Shown: piece by piece, positions 17,182 to 26,285 of the stretch | How positions within the stretch are numbered: the stretch's first letter is position 1 | Layout: each line of letters opens with the position of its first letter | Origin: DASQHW01 sp963837155 | GTDB lineage: Bacteria; Actinomycetota; Acidimicrobiia; IMCC26256; PALSA-610 | Length of the DNA: 64,000 nucleotides | Direction: 5' to 3' | Assembly (NCBI GenBank): GCA_963837155.1 | Contig: CAWIMB010000002.1 | Span: 1,488,001-1,552,000, forward strand | The notes under the pieces: generated by a model | Seen by the model: the letters and a program-made list of their open reading frames with translations, nothing else | Databases searched by the model: none | Told to the model about the DNA's origin: nothing | Position numbers and translations under genes: made by a program

Positions 17182-18363
17182 GTGACCGATCCCCGACGCG
17201 TCGACGACGTCGTCACGAAGCTGGGAGATATCGCCGCCGGCGCCGGGCTCCGCCGCATCACGATGCTCGCGTGGCGCGATCTCGATGACCCGGAAGCCGG
17301 CGGCTCGGAGATCCACGCGTCACGTGTCGCCGAGCTCTGGGGGCGAGCGGGCATCGAGGTGACGATGCGCACCTCCTACGCGCCGGGAACGGCGCAGGTG
17401 AGCTGGCGCGACGGCTACCGGGTGATCCGCAAGGCCGGCCGGTACATGGTGTTCCCGCGTGCCGCGTTCAGCGAGATGATGGGCTGGCACGGCGCGAGCG
17501 ACGGGCTCATCGAGATCTGGAACGGAATGCCCTTCTTCTCGCCCATGTGGGCGCGCCGGCCGCGCGTCGTGTGGCTGCACCACGTCCACGACACGATGTG
17601 GGAGATGACGCTTCCGCCCCGGCTCGCTCGCCTCGGTCGCACGGTCGAGTTCCAGGTCGCGCCGCCGCTGTACCGGGGCACGCCGATCGTGACGTTGTCG
17701 CAGTCGTCGAAGGACGAGATCGTCGACAAGTTGCGGATCCGTCCGGGCAACATCACGGTTGTGACGCCGGGCATCGATCCGTCGTTCTCGCCCGGTGATG
17801 GTCAGAAGGAAGCGACACCGCTGGTCGTTGCCGTCGGGCGACTCGTGCCGGTGAAGCGCTTCGATCGTTTGATCGACGCGCTGGTCGCGGTCAAGTCGCG
17901 CCATCCCGGGCTGCGGGCTGTGATCGTCGGCGAGGGTTACGAGCGCGACACGCTCGAGGGCCAAATCGCCGAGCTGGATGCCGCCGACTGGATCACGCTG
18001 CCCGGCCGCGTCGAGGACGCGGACCTGCTCTCGCTCTACCGGCACGCGTGGGTGCTCGCTGCCGCGTCCGCCCACGAAGGCTGGGGCATGACGATCACCG
18101 AGGCGGCGGCCTGCGGCACGCCCGCAGTCGCGACGCGCATCGCCGGCCACGCCGACGCCATCGTCGAAGGGCGTACCGGGTTCCTCGTCGACGACGCGCC
18201 GACGTTCGCCGCCGCGCTCGACCGTTTGCTCGGCGCCGACGATCTCCGTGCACGCATGTCAAGCGAAGCGCGCGATCACGCCGCGCGCTTCACATGGGGC
18301 GCGACCGCGTGCGGCACGCTGGAAGTTCTCGCGGCCGAAGCGCTCCGCCGCCAGCGCGCGTGA
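17182..18363 (+). CDS. GT4-family glycosyltransferase
   Basis: A 393-residue retaining glycosyltransferase. The N-terminal acceptor domain has MLAWRDLDDPEAGGSE and the C-terminal donor domain has VAVGRLVPVKRFDRLI, then SAHEGWGMTITEAAACGTP, the E-x7-E region that binds the nucleotide sugar, and PAVATRIAGHADAI. It acts in the cytoplasm or at the inner membrane face. GTG 17182 is chosen because AAGG at 17168-17171 lies 10 bases upstream; a TTG at 17140 would add 14 residues without a ribosome binding site. The stop overlaps the GTG of the AftD gene (GTGA), so the two are translationally coupled. Confidence 0.87.
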   Translation: MTDPRRVDDVVTKLGDIAAGAGLRRITMLAWRDLDDPEAGGSEIHASRVAELWGRAGIEVTMRTSYAPGTAQVSWRDGYRVIRKAGRYMVFPRAAFSEMMGWHGASDGLIEIWNGMPFFSPMWARRPRVVWLHHVHDTMWEMTLPPRLARLGRTVEFQVAPPLYRGTPIVTLSQSSKDEIVDKLRIRPGNITVVTPGIDPSFSPGDGQKEATPLVVAVGRLVPVKRFDRLIDALVAVKSRHPGLRAVIVGEGYERDTLEGQIAELDAADWITLPGRVEDADLLSLYRHAWVLAAASAHEGWGMTITEAAACGTPAVATRIAGHADAIVEGRTGFLVDDAPTFAAALDRLLGADDLRARMSSEARDHAARFTWGATACGTLEVLAAEALRRQRA

Positions 18364-21300
18364 GCACCCTCCTCGAGCGCGTCCAGGCGACGCCCGAAGA
18401 GGCGCCCGCTGTCGAGCCTCGCTCCCGGTCGATCATCGGGTACGGATTACTTGCGCTGCTCGCGTACGTGCCGCCGCTGCTCACCGCGCGGGAAGGTAGC
18501 CGCGGACACGAAGCAGTACCTGTATCTCGATCCCGGTCGCCTGATGTCCCGCGCGGTGTCGATGTGGGACCCCAACGTCGGCATGGGCACGGTGACCCAC
18601 CAGACGATCGGCTACGTGTTCCCGATGGGTCCGTACTACTGGATCCTCGACAAGCTCGGTCTCCCCGATTGGGTCGCGCAACGCCTGTGGCTCGGGTCGT
18701 TGCTGTTCTTCGCGGCGGCGGGCATGTTGTATCTCCTCCGCACGTTCGGTCTCCGCGGTCCGGGTGTCGTGGTCGCCGCGCTCGCGTACATGTTGTCGCC
18801 GTACGTGCTCGACTATGCGGCGCGTATCTCGGTGTTGCTGTTGCCGTGGGCCGCGCTGCCGTGGATGATCGGTGTCATCCGCAAGGCGCTGCGCGTGCCG
18901 CGCGCGGGCTCGCGAGTTGGCGCTATCCGGCGATCTTCGCGTTGATCGTGCAGATCATCGGTGGCGTCAACGCCACCGCGCTGCTGTTTGCCGGTCTCGG
19001 GCCGGTGTTGTGGATCGTCTACGCGTGGTTGATCGCCCGCGACGTGACGTTCCGGCGGGCGCTCGCGGTCACCGTGCGCACCGGTGTGCTGACGCTGTTC
19101 GCGTCGCTGTGGTGGATCTCCGGGCTCCGCATGCAGGCCGCATACGGCCTCGACATCCTGCGGTACACCGAGACGGTAGACGCCGTCGCGCGCACCTCGT
19201 CGCCGAACGAAGTGCTGCGCGGTCTCGGATATTGGTTCTTCTACGGGCAGGATCGCCTCGGGCCGTGGATCGAAGCGTCGAGCAACTACACGCAGGTGCT
19301 CCGCGTCATTCTCGCGGGGTACGTGCTCGCAGCCCTCGCGCTGTTCGGTGCTGCCTTCGTGACGTGGCGTCATCGCATCTACTTCATCGGACTGCTGACA
19401 ATCGGCGTCGTCATCTCCGTCGGTGCCCACCCGTACAACAGCCCGACGCCGCTTGGTGCGCTCTTCAAGTCGGTGGCGTCGAGCTCGACGGCCGCCCTCG
19501 CGATGCGCAGCACCGGGCGAGCGGTACCACTCGTGGTCCTCGGGCTCGCGGTGTTCCTCGGGTTGACGACGAACGTCGTGAGCCGGCGCCTCGGCCGTGG
19601 CGGACGGGTCGCGTTGGGTCTGACCGCACCGGCAGTCGTGATCCTGTTGCTCGTTGTCAACTTCCCCGCGCTGTACGACGGCACGTACTACGGCAAGAAC
19701 CTGCAGCGCCCCGAGGACATCCCGACGTATTGGACACAGGCGATCGCGTCGCTCGGCAGTGGGAACGACACCCGGGTCTTGGAGGCGCCCGGCTCCGACT
19801 TCGCGTCGTACCGGTGGGGCAACACCGTCGACCCGATCACGCCCGGTCTCACCGAGCGGCCGTATGTCGCGCGTGAGCTCATCCCGTACGGCACGGCCGG
19901 CACTGCCGACCTCCTGAATGCGCTCGACCACCGGTTCCAAGAAGGTGTCGCCGACGTACGCGGGATCGTTCCGCTGCTACGGCGTATGGGCGTCGGTGAC
20001 GTCCTCGCACGCAACGACGTGCAGTACGAGCGCTATGACCTCGTGCCGCCGCGCGAGCTCGCGCGCGTGCTCGCCGAGACCCCAGGACTGGATGCGCCGA
20101 AGAACTATGGGCCACCGGTGAGCGCGGTGCCGATCGGCGTGCAAGACGAGATCAGTCTCGGCGCACCACCAAACGAGCCGTTGCCCGCGCCGGTCGCGAT
20201 CTACCACGTCGAAAACCCATCGCCGATCGTCCGCGCCGAATCAAACGATCACGCATTGATGGTGAGTGGCGACGGCGAGGGCCTCGTCGACGTCGCGGAT
20301 GTGGGCCTGCTCGACCAGGCCGGCGTCGTTCGGTATTCGGCGTCGTACACGTCGCCGAATGCGTTGCGCGCGGCGACGAACGACGGCGCGATTCTCGTCA
20401 TCACCGATAACAACCGGTTGCGGGCTCGCCGCTGGACGTCGGTGAAGGACAACCTTGGTTACACCGAGCAAGCGGGGGAGGCCGACAAGCCACTCGATCA
20501 TGACAACGCGGATGCGAGGCTGCCGCTGTTTCCGAACCAGCAGCCCAGTGCGTATACGACGACCGTTGACTCCGGCGTACAGCGCGCGGTGGCTTCGGCG
20601 TATGGCAACACGATCACGTACACGCCTGAGGACCGCGCGGCCCGGGCACTCGACGGTGATCCGCTCACGTCCTGGCGCGCCAACGCGTTCGGCGATGCAC
20701 GCGGGCAGGAAATCCGCATCGATCTCGAGCGCCCGATCACCACCGACCACGTGAACCTCGTGCAACCACTCACCGGTGGCCGGAACCGGTGGATCACGGA
20801 GATCGAGCTGCGGACGGACGGCGGTGCCGCGATGCGCATCCCGCTCGACCCCGGGTCGTCGCGCACCGTCGGGGGCCAGACGGTCAACTTCGGGCGCCGC
20901 ACCTTCCAGCACCTCGACATCGTCGTGAAGCAGACGAGCGACCCGCGCACGAACTTGTTCGGCAAGGACGACGCGGTCGGCTTCGCCGAGATCCGCTTGC
21001 GCGATGAGCAGGCCGCGCAAGACATCACGATGCACGAAGTCGTGCAGATGCCTTCCGATCTCGTGGACGCGCTCGGCGGCGATGCCGCCGCTCACCCGAT
21101 CGTGCTCGTCATGCGGCGCCAAGCGGTGCGGCCCGTGCCGCCGCGCTCACAACCCGAACTGGGTATCGACCGCGGGTTCACACTGGCCGGCGCCCGCACG
21201 TTCGTGCTCACCGGCAACGCCGAGATCACGCCCGACGCGCCCGCGGCTGCGCTCCAAGCGGTGTACCGCGTCCCCGATGCCGACCACGGCGGAGTGTCGA

Positions 21301-22792
21301 CGTCGTGGAGCGAGTTCCTGTTCGGCTGCATGAAGTGCCGGGCCAACAACGCGATCGACGGCGATCCCGAGACCGCATGGCAAACGCCGTTCATCGGTGT
21401 GCGCGGTGCATGGGCCGAGTTCAAGAGCGCAGCGCCACTGTCGTTCGATCACATGGATCTGCGTGTTCTTGCCGACGGGCGCCACTCGGTACCGACGGTG
21501 TTGCAGCTCGACGTGGACGGTCAGGGCCGTACGCTCTCGCTGCCGCCGATCGTGGACCAGCCGAGTGAGAACGCGTCGACGCCCGTGCACCTGACGTTCC
21601 CGCCCCTCACCGGCCACACCGTGCGCGTCACGATCGTCGATGTCCGGGAGGAACGGTCCCGGCGCTTTGCCACGAGCGCCACTGACCTCATGCCGGCCGG
21701 CATCGCCGAGCTCGGCATCCCGGGTCTGCAACTGCCGGCGTCGCCACCGCAAGTCGACAGTGGGTGCCGTACGGACCTCGTCTCGATCGACGGCACGCCG
21801 GCGCCGATCCGGATCACGGGAGAGGCTGCGTCAGCCGATCAGTTGATGGCACTCACGGTGACCCCGTGCGATCCCCTCGACCCGGCGCGTGTGCCGGAGC
21901 TCACGCTCGGGCCCGGCCCGCACACGCTCACGACGGCGCGCGGCAAGGACGTCGGGTTCCTGCTCGATCGACTCGTGCTCGCGTCCGGTACCGCGGCTGC
22001 GCCCGTGACGGCCAAGGCCGGGCTCGTGACCGAGATCGGCGCGCCTGCGCCCCCCGGTCCGCGCATCGACGTCGTGCGCAGCGGTCGCACGTCGGTTCGC
22101 GTGCACGTGTCGGGCGCGACGGCTCCGTTCTGGATGGTTCTGGGCCAATCGCACAGTCCCGGCTGGCACGCGAACGTCGTCGGCGGGCACGGGCTCGGCA
22201 AACCGCAGCTCGTGGACGGCTACGCGAACGGCTGGCTCGTCACGCCGACGGCGGACGAGTTCGACATCGCGATGGAATGGACACCACAAAAGCAGGTCTG
22301 GGCCTCGCTGTGGATCTCATTGCTCGCCGCGATCGGGTGCCTCGTCATCATCGGCCTCACCGCGCGTCGTCGGTACCTGGCTGCTGCGAACAGCACCGCT
22401 GATGCCGAGGACGCCGACATCGACGTCGCCTGGACCTGGGCGGCTCCGAGTGTTGGCAAGGCTTGGGTCGCACCATTGCTCGCAGGGACGCTCGCCGCGA
22501 TCACCGTCGCGCCCTGGGCGGGCTTGGCAGTCGCCGCGCTCATCGCACTCACAGAATGGAAGCCGACCTGGCGCCGCTACGTGCTCGCGTTGCCGGCAAC
22601 GATCTTGCTGGTGTGCGGCATCTACATCGTGGTGCAACAGGCGCGTCACCACTATCCAGCGGTGTTCGAATGGCCGACGTTGTTCGCGCGCGCGGTACTC
22701 CTGCGTGGATTGCGGTGATGCTCCTCGCCGGTGACGCGATTGCGCACGCGCGTCGTGCGCGCGCGTCGCGCCCGCGTGAACCCCAACCGTGA
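18360..22792 (+). CDS. AftD-like arabinofuranosyltransferase (three frameshifts)
   Basis: About 1477 residues, matching AftD (alpha-1,3-arabinofuranosyltransferase, DUF3367 family), which branches arabinan in the mycobacterial envelope from decaprenyl-phosphoryl-arabinose. The N-terminal GT-C part has GKVAADTKQYLYLDPGRLMS and WDPNVGMGTVTHQ, IGYVFPMGPYYWILD and many membrane helices. The long extracytoplasmic part contains two discoidin-like carbohydrate-binding modules (ALDGDPLTSWRANAF; NNAIDGDPETAWQTPF), followed by C-terminal helices. The frame changes near 18490 and back near 18905. A third shift near 22690, in a CGCGCGCG run, leads to the ending PAWIAVMLLAGDAIAHARRA and a stop at 22792 rather than 22718. 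The start is GTG 18360, overlapping the GT4 stop. Confidence 0.87.
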
Positions 22793-22835
22793 AAAAATTG
22801 GCGTGGACCATCATTTGGCAACTCGCGCGTATGCA

Positions 22836-22865
22836 TTGACAATGCGCGCGCTGCGCGGCTAGTCC
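22836..22865 (+). promoter_or_regulatory. Candidate promoter of the secreted repeat protein
   Basis: TTGACA at 22836-22841 is a perfect -35 box. TAGTCC at 22860-22865, 18 bases on, is a weak -10. A strong Shine-Dalgarno (GGGGAGGGG, 22892-22900) precedes ATG 22906. Confidence 0.45.
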
Positions 22866-22905
22866 TAAAGCACCCGCGGGGGGCTGTGCTTGGGGAGGGG
22901 ACCTC

Positions 22906-24099
22906 ATGATTCACCGAAGGAACACTCGCGCGCGATATCTGCGCTTTCTCGCTGTAGGCGTCGCGCTCATCGCAATGTTTGCATTTGGCGGTATGTCGTT
23001 CGCGCAAGCGACGCAGAGTCCGTTGAACTGCAACGAGAACGACTTCATTCTTCAGATCAAGCAAGACCCGCCGGCGAGCGTGCCCGGCTTCGTGGTCGGA
23101 AGCACTGTCACGTACACGGTGCGTACGGGGAACACAGATCCGAGCGCGGCCGGTTGCGACATCGACGGCGTCACGGTGACGTTGACGTTGCCCAACGGGA
23201 ACGTCGTCACGTTGCAAACGAACGGCGTCTATCCGTTCTCGTCGGTGTTCAACGTGAACGATGTCGGGAGCGCGCCGTACGTCGTGAACCTCAACGATGC
23301 CGTCGCAGGTGCATGCGGCAACATCGCGGTGTGCCCGGTGATCGTCGCGAGCGCGAAGGCGACGGGCATCCTGCACGACGACCCGGCACAAGACGACCCG
23401 TTCACGGTCATCAAGCAAGTGTCCGGGCCGGTGTCGGCCAAGCCGTTGCACTTCTTGTGCTACGAGCTGAAGCGCACGCCACCGAAGGTCGGAAGCGTTG
23501 CCATCGTCGATCAGTTCGGCGCGAACACGTTGAGCGTCGATCAGATGCACCACCTCTGCAACCCGGCTGACAAGAACGACGAGGACCAGAACGCGCCGAA
23601 CTCACCGGAGCACCTGACGGGATACGACGCGGACTCGTCGGGCGGTCCGGCCAAGGATCACGTGGTTGCCGCGACGAACCAGTTCGGCACTCGCCAGTTC
23701 CAGCTCAAGAATGTGCAACAGCTGATGGTCGTCGCGTCCAAGAGCCTTGTGGGTCCGCCGGCGCCGCTCGTGAACCCGCAGACCGACAACTTCGTCTGTT
23801 ACAACGTCAAGGACAAGCCGTTCACCAAGATCAAGAATGTCAAGGTGGACGACCAGTTCGGCACGCTCTTCGTCGACCTCACCGGGATCCGGCAGTTCTG
23901 CGCTCCCGTGAACGTCAGGAACGGCCAGCCCGACGCGCCGAACCATGCGAACCACCTGGTGTGCTACGACACCGAGCCGACGACCAAGTTCCAGGGTCGG
24001 GACGTGTTCGTGACCAACCAGTTCGAGTCCAAGAAGATCACCCTCGACGGCCACGTGAACATGCTGTGCGTGCCTTCGACGAAACAGGTTATTTCGTAA
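22906..24099 (+). CDS. Secreted repeat protein of unknown function
   Basis: A 397-residue exported protein. It has an N-terminal signal peptide (basic MIHRRNTRARYLRF, hydrophobic core, likely cleavage after GGMSFA). A beta-rich N-terminal domain contains TVTYTVRTGN and GVTVTLTLPNGNVVTLQ, resembling DUF11-like surface domains. About four repeats of 45 residues follow; the clearest three contain FLCYELK..VDQFG..HLCNP, FVCYNVK..DDQFG..FCAP and LVCYDTE..TNQFE..LCVP. The paired cysteines in each repeat suggest disulfides. I see no membrane anchor or sortase motif, so it is probably released or held non-covalently. It precedes three further secreted paralogues. Function not recognised. Confidence 0.8.
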   Translation: MIHRRNTRARYLRFLAVGVALIAMFAFGGMSFAQATQSPLNCNENDFILQIKQDPPASVPGFVVGSTVTYTVRTGNTDPSAAGCDIDGVTVTLTLPNGNVVTLQTNGVYPFSSVFNVNDVGSAPYVVNLNDAVAGACGNIAVCPVIVASAKATGILHDDPAQDDPFTVIKQVSGPVSAKPLHFLCYELKRTPPKVGSVAIVDQFGANTLSVDQMHHLCNPADKNDEDQNAPNSPEHLTGYDADSSGGPAKDHVVAATNQFGTRQFQLKNVQQLMVVASKSLVGPPAPLVNPQTDNFVCYNVKDKPFTKIKNVKVDDQFGTLFVDLTGIRQFCAPVNVRNGQPDAPNHANHLVCYDTEPTTKFQGRDVFVTNQFESKKITLDGHVNMLCVPSTKQVIS

Positions 24100-24117
24100 A
24101 TTCGTACGGTTATGTGC

Positions 24118-24290
24118 TAAATTTCAAGAAGCTGTGAGAACCGCCGTCCGGGTGGGTGTCCGGTCGAAAGCCCGGGTACCGCCTGGACGGCAGCTCACAC
24201 GAAGGTTCTTGGACGGAATCGCCGATACAGACGGGTACGTCATCGGCGACGGGATCCGCTCGAGGGGTCCCGGCCATGGAGGGGGGATTC
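24118..24290 (+). promoter_or_regulatory. Structured 5' leader of the first propeller gene
   Basis: After an AT-rich stretch with a possible -10 (TAAATT, 24118-24123), the leader folds into consecutive hairpins. TGTGAG (24133-24138) pairs with CTCACA (24194-24199), and inside it GCCGTCC (24143-24149) pairs with GGACGGC (24185-24191). Then TCGCCGAT (24219-24226) pairs perfectly with ATCGGCGA (24242-24249). A Shine-Dalgarno GGAGGGGGG (24279-24287) follows. The two downstream paralogues lack this leader. I could not match it to a riboswitch class I know. Confidence 0.5.
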
Positions 24291-26243
24291 GTGGGGACTC
24301 GACGGCTGTCGAAGCTCGTGCTTGTCGTTGCCACGTCGATCGCAATGCTCGGAGGGGTCGGCCTCGCGCACGCGGCCCCGAGTCACAGCGCGCCCAGCCC
24401 GGGCCCGACGAGCCTGACCGCGACCGTCGACCGAGACGGCAACCCGGTCCGCCTCTCGTGGAAGACCGGTCTCGAGACCACCGACGTCGTCGAGCGCAGC
24501 CTCAAGCCTGACCGTGACTTCGCGGCGATCAGCCCGGCCAAGAAGGTGCGCCGCGCCGGCGGCAAGGCGAGCTGGCGGGACAGCACCGTCGTCCTGGGAA
24601 CGCTCTACTACTACCGGGTCGCGGGGACGACGAGCGGCGGCACGCTCTACACCTCAGTGGTCTCGGCACAAGCCGGCGCGACGAATCCGCCCGGCCCCAC
24701 CACGACCACCACGACGACACCCGGGAATCCGGGCGGAAACAACGGCGGGAACGCGCAGTGGTGGAAGGGGTTCGGCAACCCGAGCATTCAGCTCGGAAGA
24801 AAGGTTGCCGTCGACGGTTCCGGTGAAGCGACGTTCATCGCGACCTTCTACGGCTGGGTGAACTTCGGCCCCGCGTCGGACGACAAGAAATGCGTACCAC
24901 CGCAATCGGCCACTGGCGATGACCAGCCGCCCTCGAGTCTGCCGTTGTGCATCGGGTTCGCCGGTTTCGCGTCCGCGGGCATCGTGCACATGTCGGCCGA
25001 TGGCACCGTACGTTGGGCACGCGCGCTGCGCGCCCAAGCGCTTGGGATCGACGTCGACCGCCGCAACGGCGACGTCCTCGTCACCGGAGCCTTCACCGGC
25101 TTCACGGACTTCGGCGCCGGATGCGTGAAGGCCCACGTTCCCTCGACGTATCACGGAAGTAACGGCTGCACGCGGGCCGAGGGCACCAACGGCTACACCG
25201 ACATGTTCGTCGCTCGCTACACGAAGAACAACGCCCTCGTGTGGTCACGCAACTACGGCGTCGCGGCGAGCGCCGCGCGCGGCTGGGCGGGGCCGAGTGC
25301 CATTGCGGTCGACGGCGCGGGCAACTCCGTTGTCACCGGCGCCTTCGACGACTCCGTCGACTTCGGGTCCGGCACCGTCACCGACAGCGCCCCCAACGGC
25401 GGGCGGGGAGTCTTCCTCGCGTCGTACAACACGGCGGGGACGCCGAACTGGGCGAAGGGATTCTCGCCCGCGGGGAGCTCGGGCGCCGCGGTCGACGCGA
25501 GCGGCGTGGGCGTCGCAGCCGATCCGCAAGGCAACGTCGCCGTGACCGGATTCTTCAAGGGCAACAGCCTCAACCTTGGCCACGCGCTTCCCAACAAGGG
25601 CGACGACGACATCTTCATCGCCGAGTTGACCAGCTCGGGCGCCGTCACGTGGTCGAAATCCTTCGGAGACACTTCGCCCGACCGCGGCTTCGACGTGGCC
25701 TTCGAGCCGAACGGGTCGCTCGTTGCGACGGGCTATTTCGGGGGCACCGTGAACTTCGGCGGCGGGAACTTGAGCAACCCGATCATCGTGAACGGCTACG
25801 GCACCTTCTACGAGCACGACGCGTTTCTCGTGCAGTTCTCGCCGAGCGGCGCGCACCAGTGGTCGAAGCACTTCCTGCCACCGCAGCCCAACGGCAACGC
25901 CACGCTGCCAAACGCGCTGAGGATCGGTGCAAGCGGTGACATCGTGCTCGGTGGCTGGCTCCAAGCCTCGATCGACTTCGGCGGCGGACCACTGAGTTAT
26001 CCCGACGTCCAGCCGAACAACGACGCGTTCGTTGCGAAGTTCACGGCTGCGGGGACGCACAAGTGGTCGCACCGATGGGGCACCTATCCCTTCGACGACG
26101 GCGTGAACGGCGTGGCGGTGTACCCGAACGGCGAGGTGCTCGCCGTCGGGCAGTTCGCGAAGCAGATCGGGCCGCTCACGGTCCACAAGGACGACAAAGG
26201 CAACGGGCTCGACGACGGGTTCGTGCTCAAGCTCTCGTCCTGA
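24291..26243 (+). CDS. Secreted FN3-like plus beta-propeller protein, copy 1
   Basis: A 650-residue exported protein. The signal peptide (RRLSKLVLVVATSIAMLGG, cleavage near AHA) is followed by an FN3-like domain (SLTATVDRDG to YYYRVAGTT), a Pro/Thr linker (PPGPTTTTTTTPGNPGG) and about seven SBBP-type propeller blades. Each blade pairs DxFVAxxT..GxxxWS with NGxVxVTGxFxGxxxFG. GTG 24291 is chosen over ATG 24276 because GGAGGGGGG lies just before it and the two paralogues also start at GTG behind the same ribosome binding site. No C-terminal anchor is visible. The role is unknown; adhesion or an extracellular scaffold is inference. Confidence 0.83.
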   Translation: MGTRRLSKLVLVVATSIAMLGGVGLAHAAPSHSAPSPGPTSLTATVDRDGNPVRLSWKTGLETTDVVERSLKPDRDFAAISPAKKVRRAGGKASWRDSTVVLGTLYYYRVAGTTSGGTLYTSVVSAQAGATNPPGPTTTTTTTPGNPGGNNGGNAQWWKGFGNPSIQLGRKVAVDGSGEATFIATFYGWVNFGPASDDKKCVPPQSATGDDQPPSSLPLCIGFAGFASAGIVHMSADGTVRWARALRAQALGIDVDRRNGDVLVTGAFTGFTDFGAGCVKAHVPSTYHGSNGCTRAEGTNGYTDMFVARYTKNNALVWSRNYGVAASAARGWAGPSAIAVDGAGNSVVTGAFDDSVDFGSGTVTDSAPNGGRGVFLASYNTAGTPNWAKGFSPAGSSGAAVDASGVGVAADPQGNVAVTGFFKGNSLNLGHALPNKGDDDIFIAELTSSGAVTWSKSFGDTSPDRGFDVAFEPNGSLVATGYFGGTVNFGGGNLSNPIIVNGYGTFYEHDAFLVQFSPSGAHQWSKHFLPPQPNGNATLPNALRIGASGDIVLGGWLQASIDFGGGPLSYPDVQPNNDAFVAKFTAAGTHKWSHRWGTYPFDDGVNGVAVYPNGEVLAVGQFAKQIGPLTVHKDDKGNGLDDGFVLKLSS

Positions 26244-26285
26244 CAACTACGGCAAGGAAATGCACACTGCCATGGAGGGCGCATC

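Noticed and set aside
22685..22718. AftD gene ending at 22718
   Set aside because: The neighbouring frame continues with a hydrophobic helix (WIAVMLLAGDAI) and a basic tail, as expected for the family, after a CGCGCGCG run.
24118..24290. Known riboswitch (c-di-GMP, c-di-AMP or cobalamin type)
   Set aside because: Only short words agree (for example CCCGGGTACCG). The conserved cores of these classes are absent by eye.
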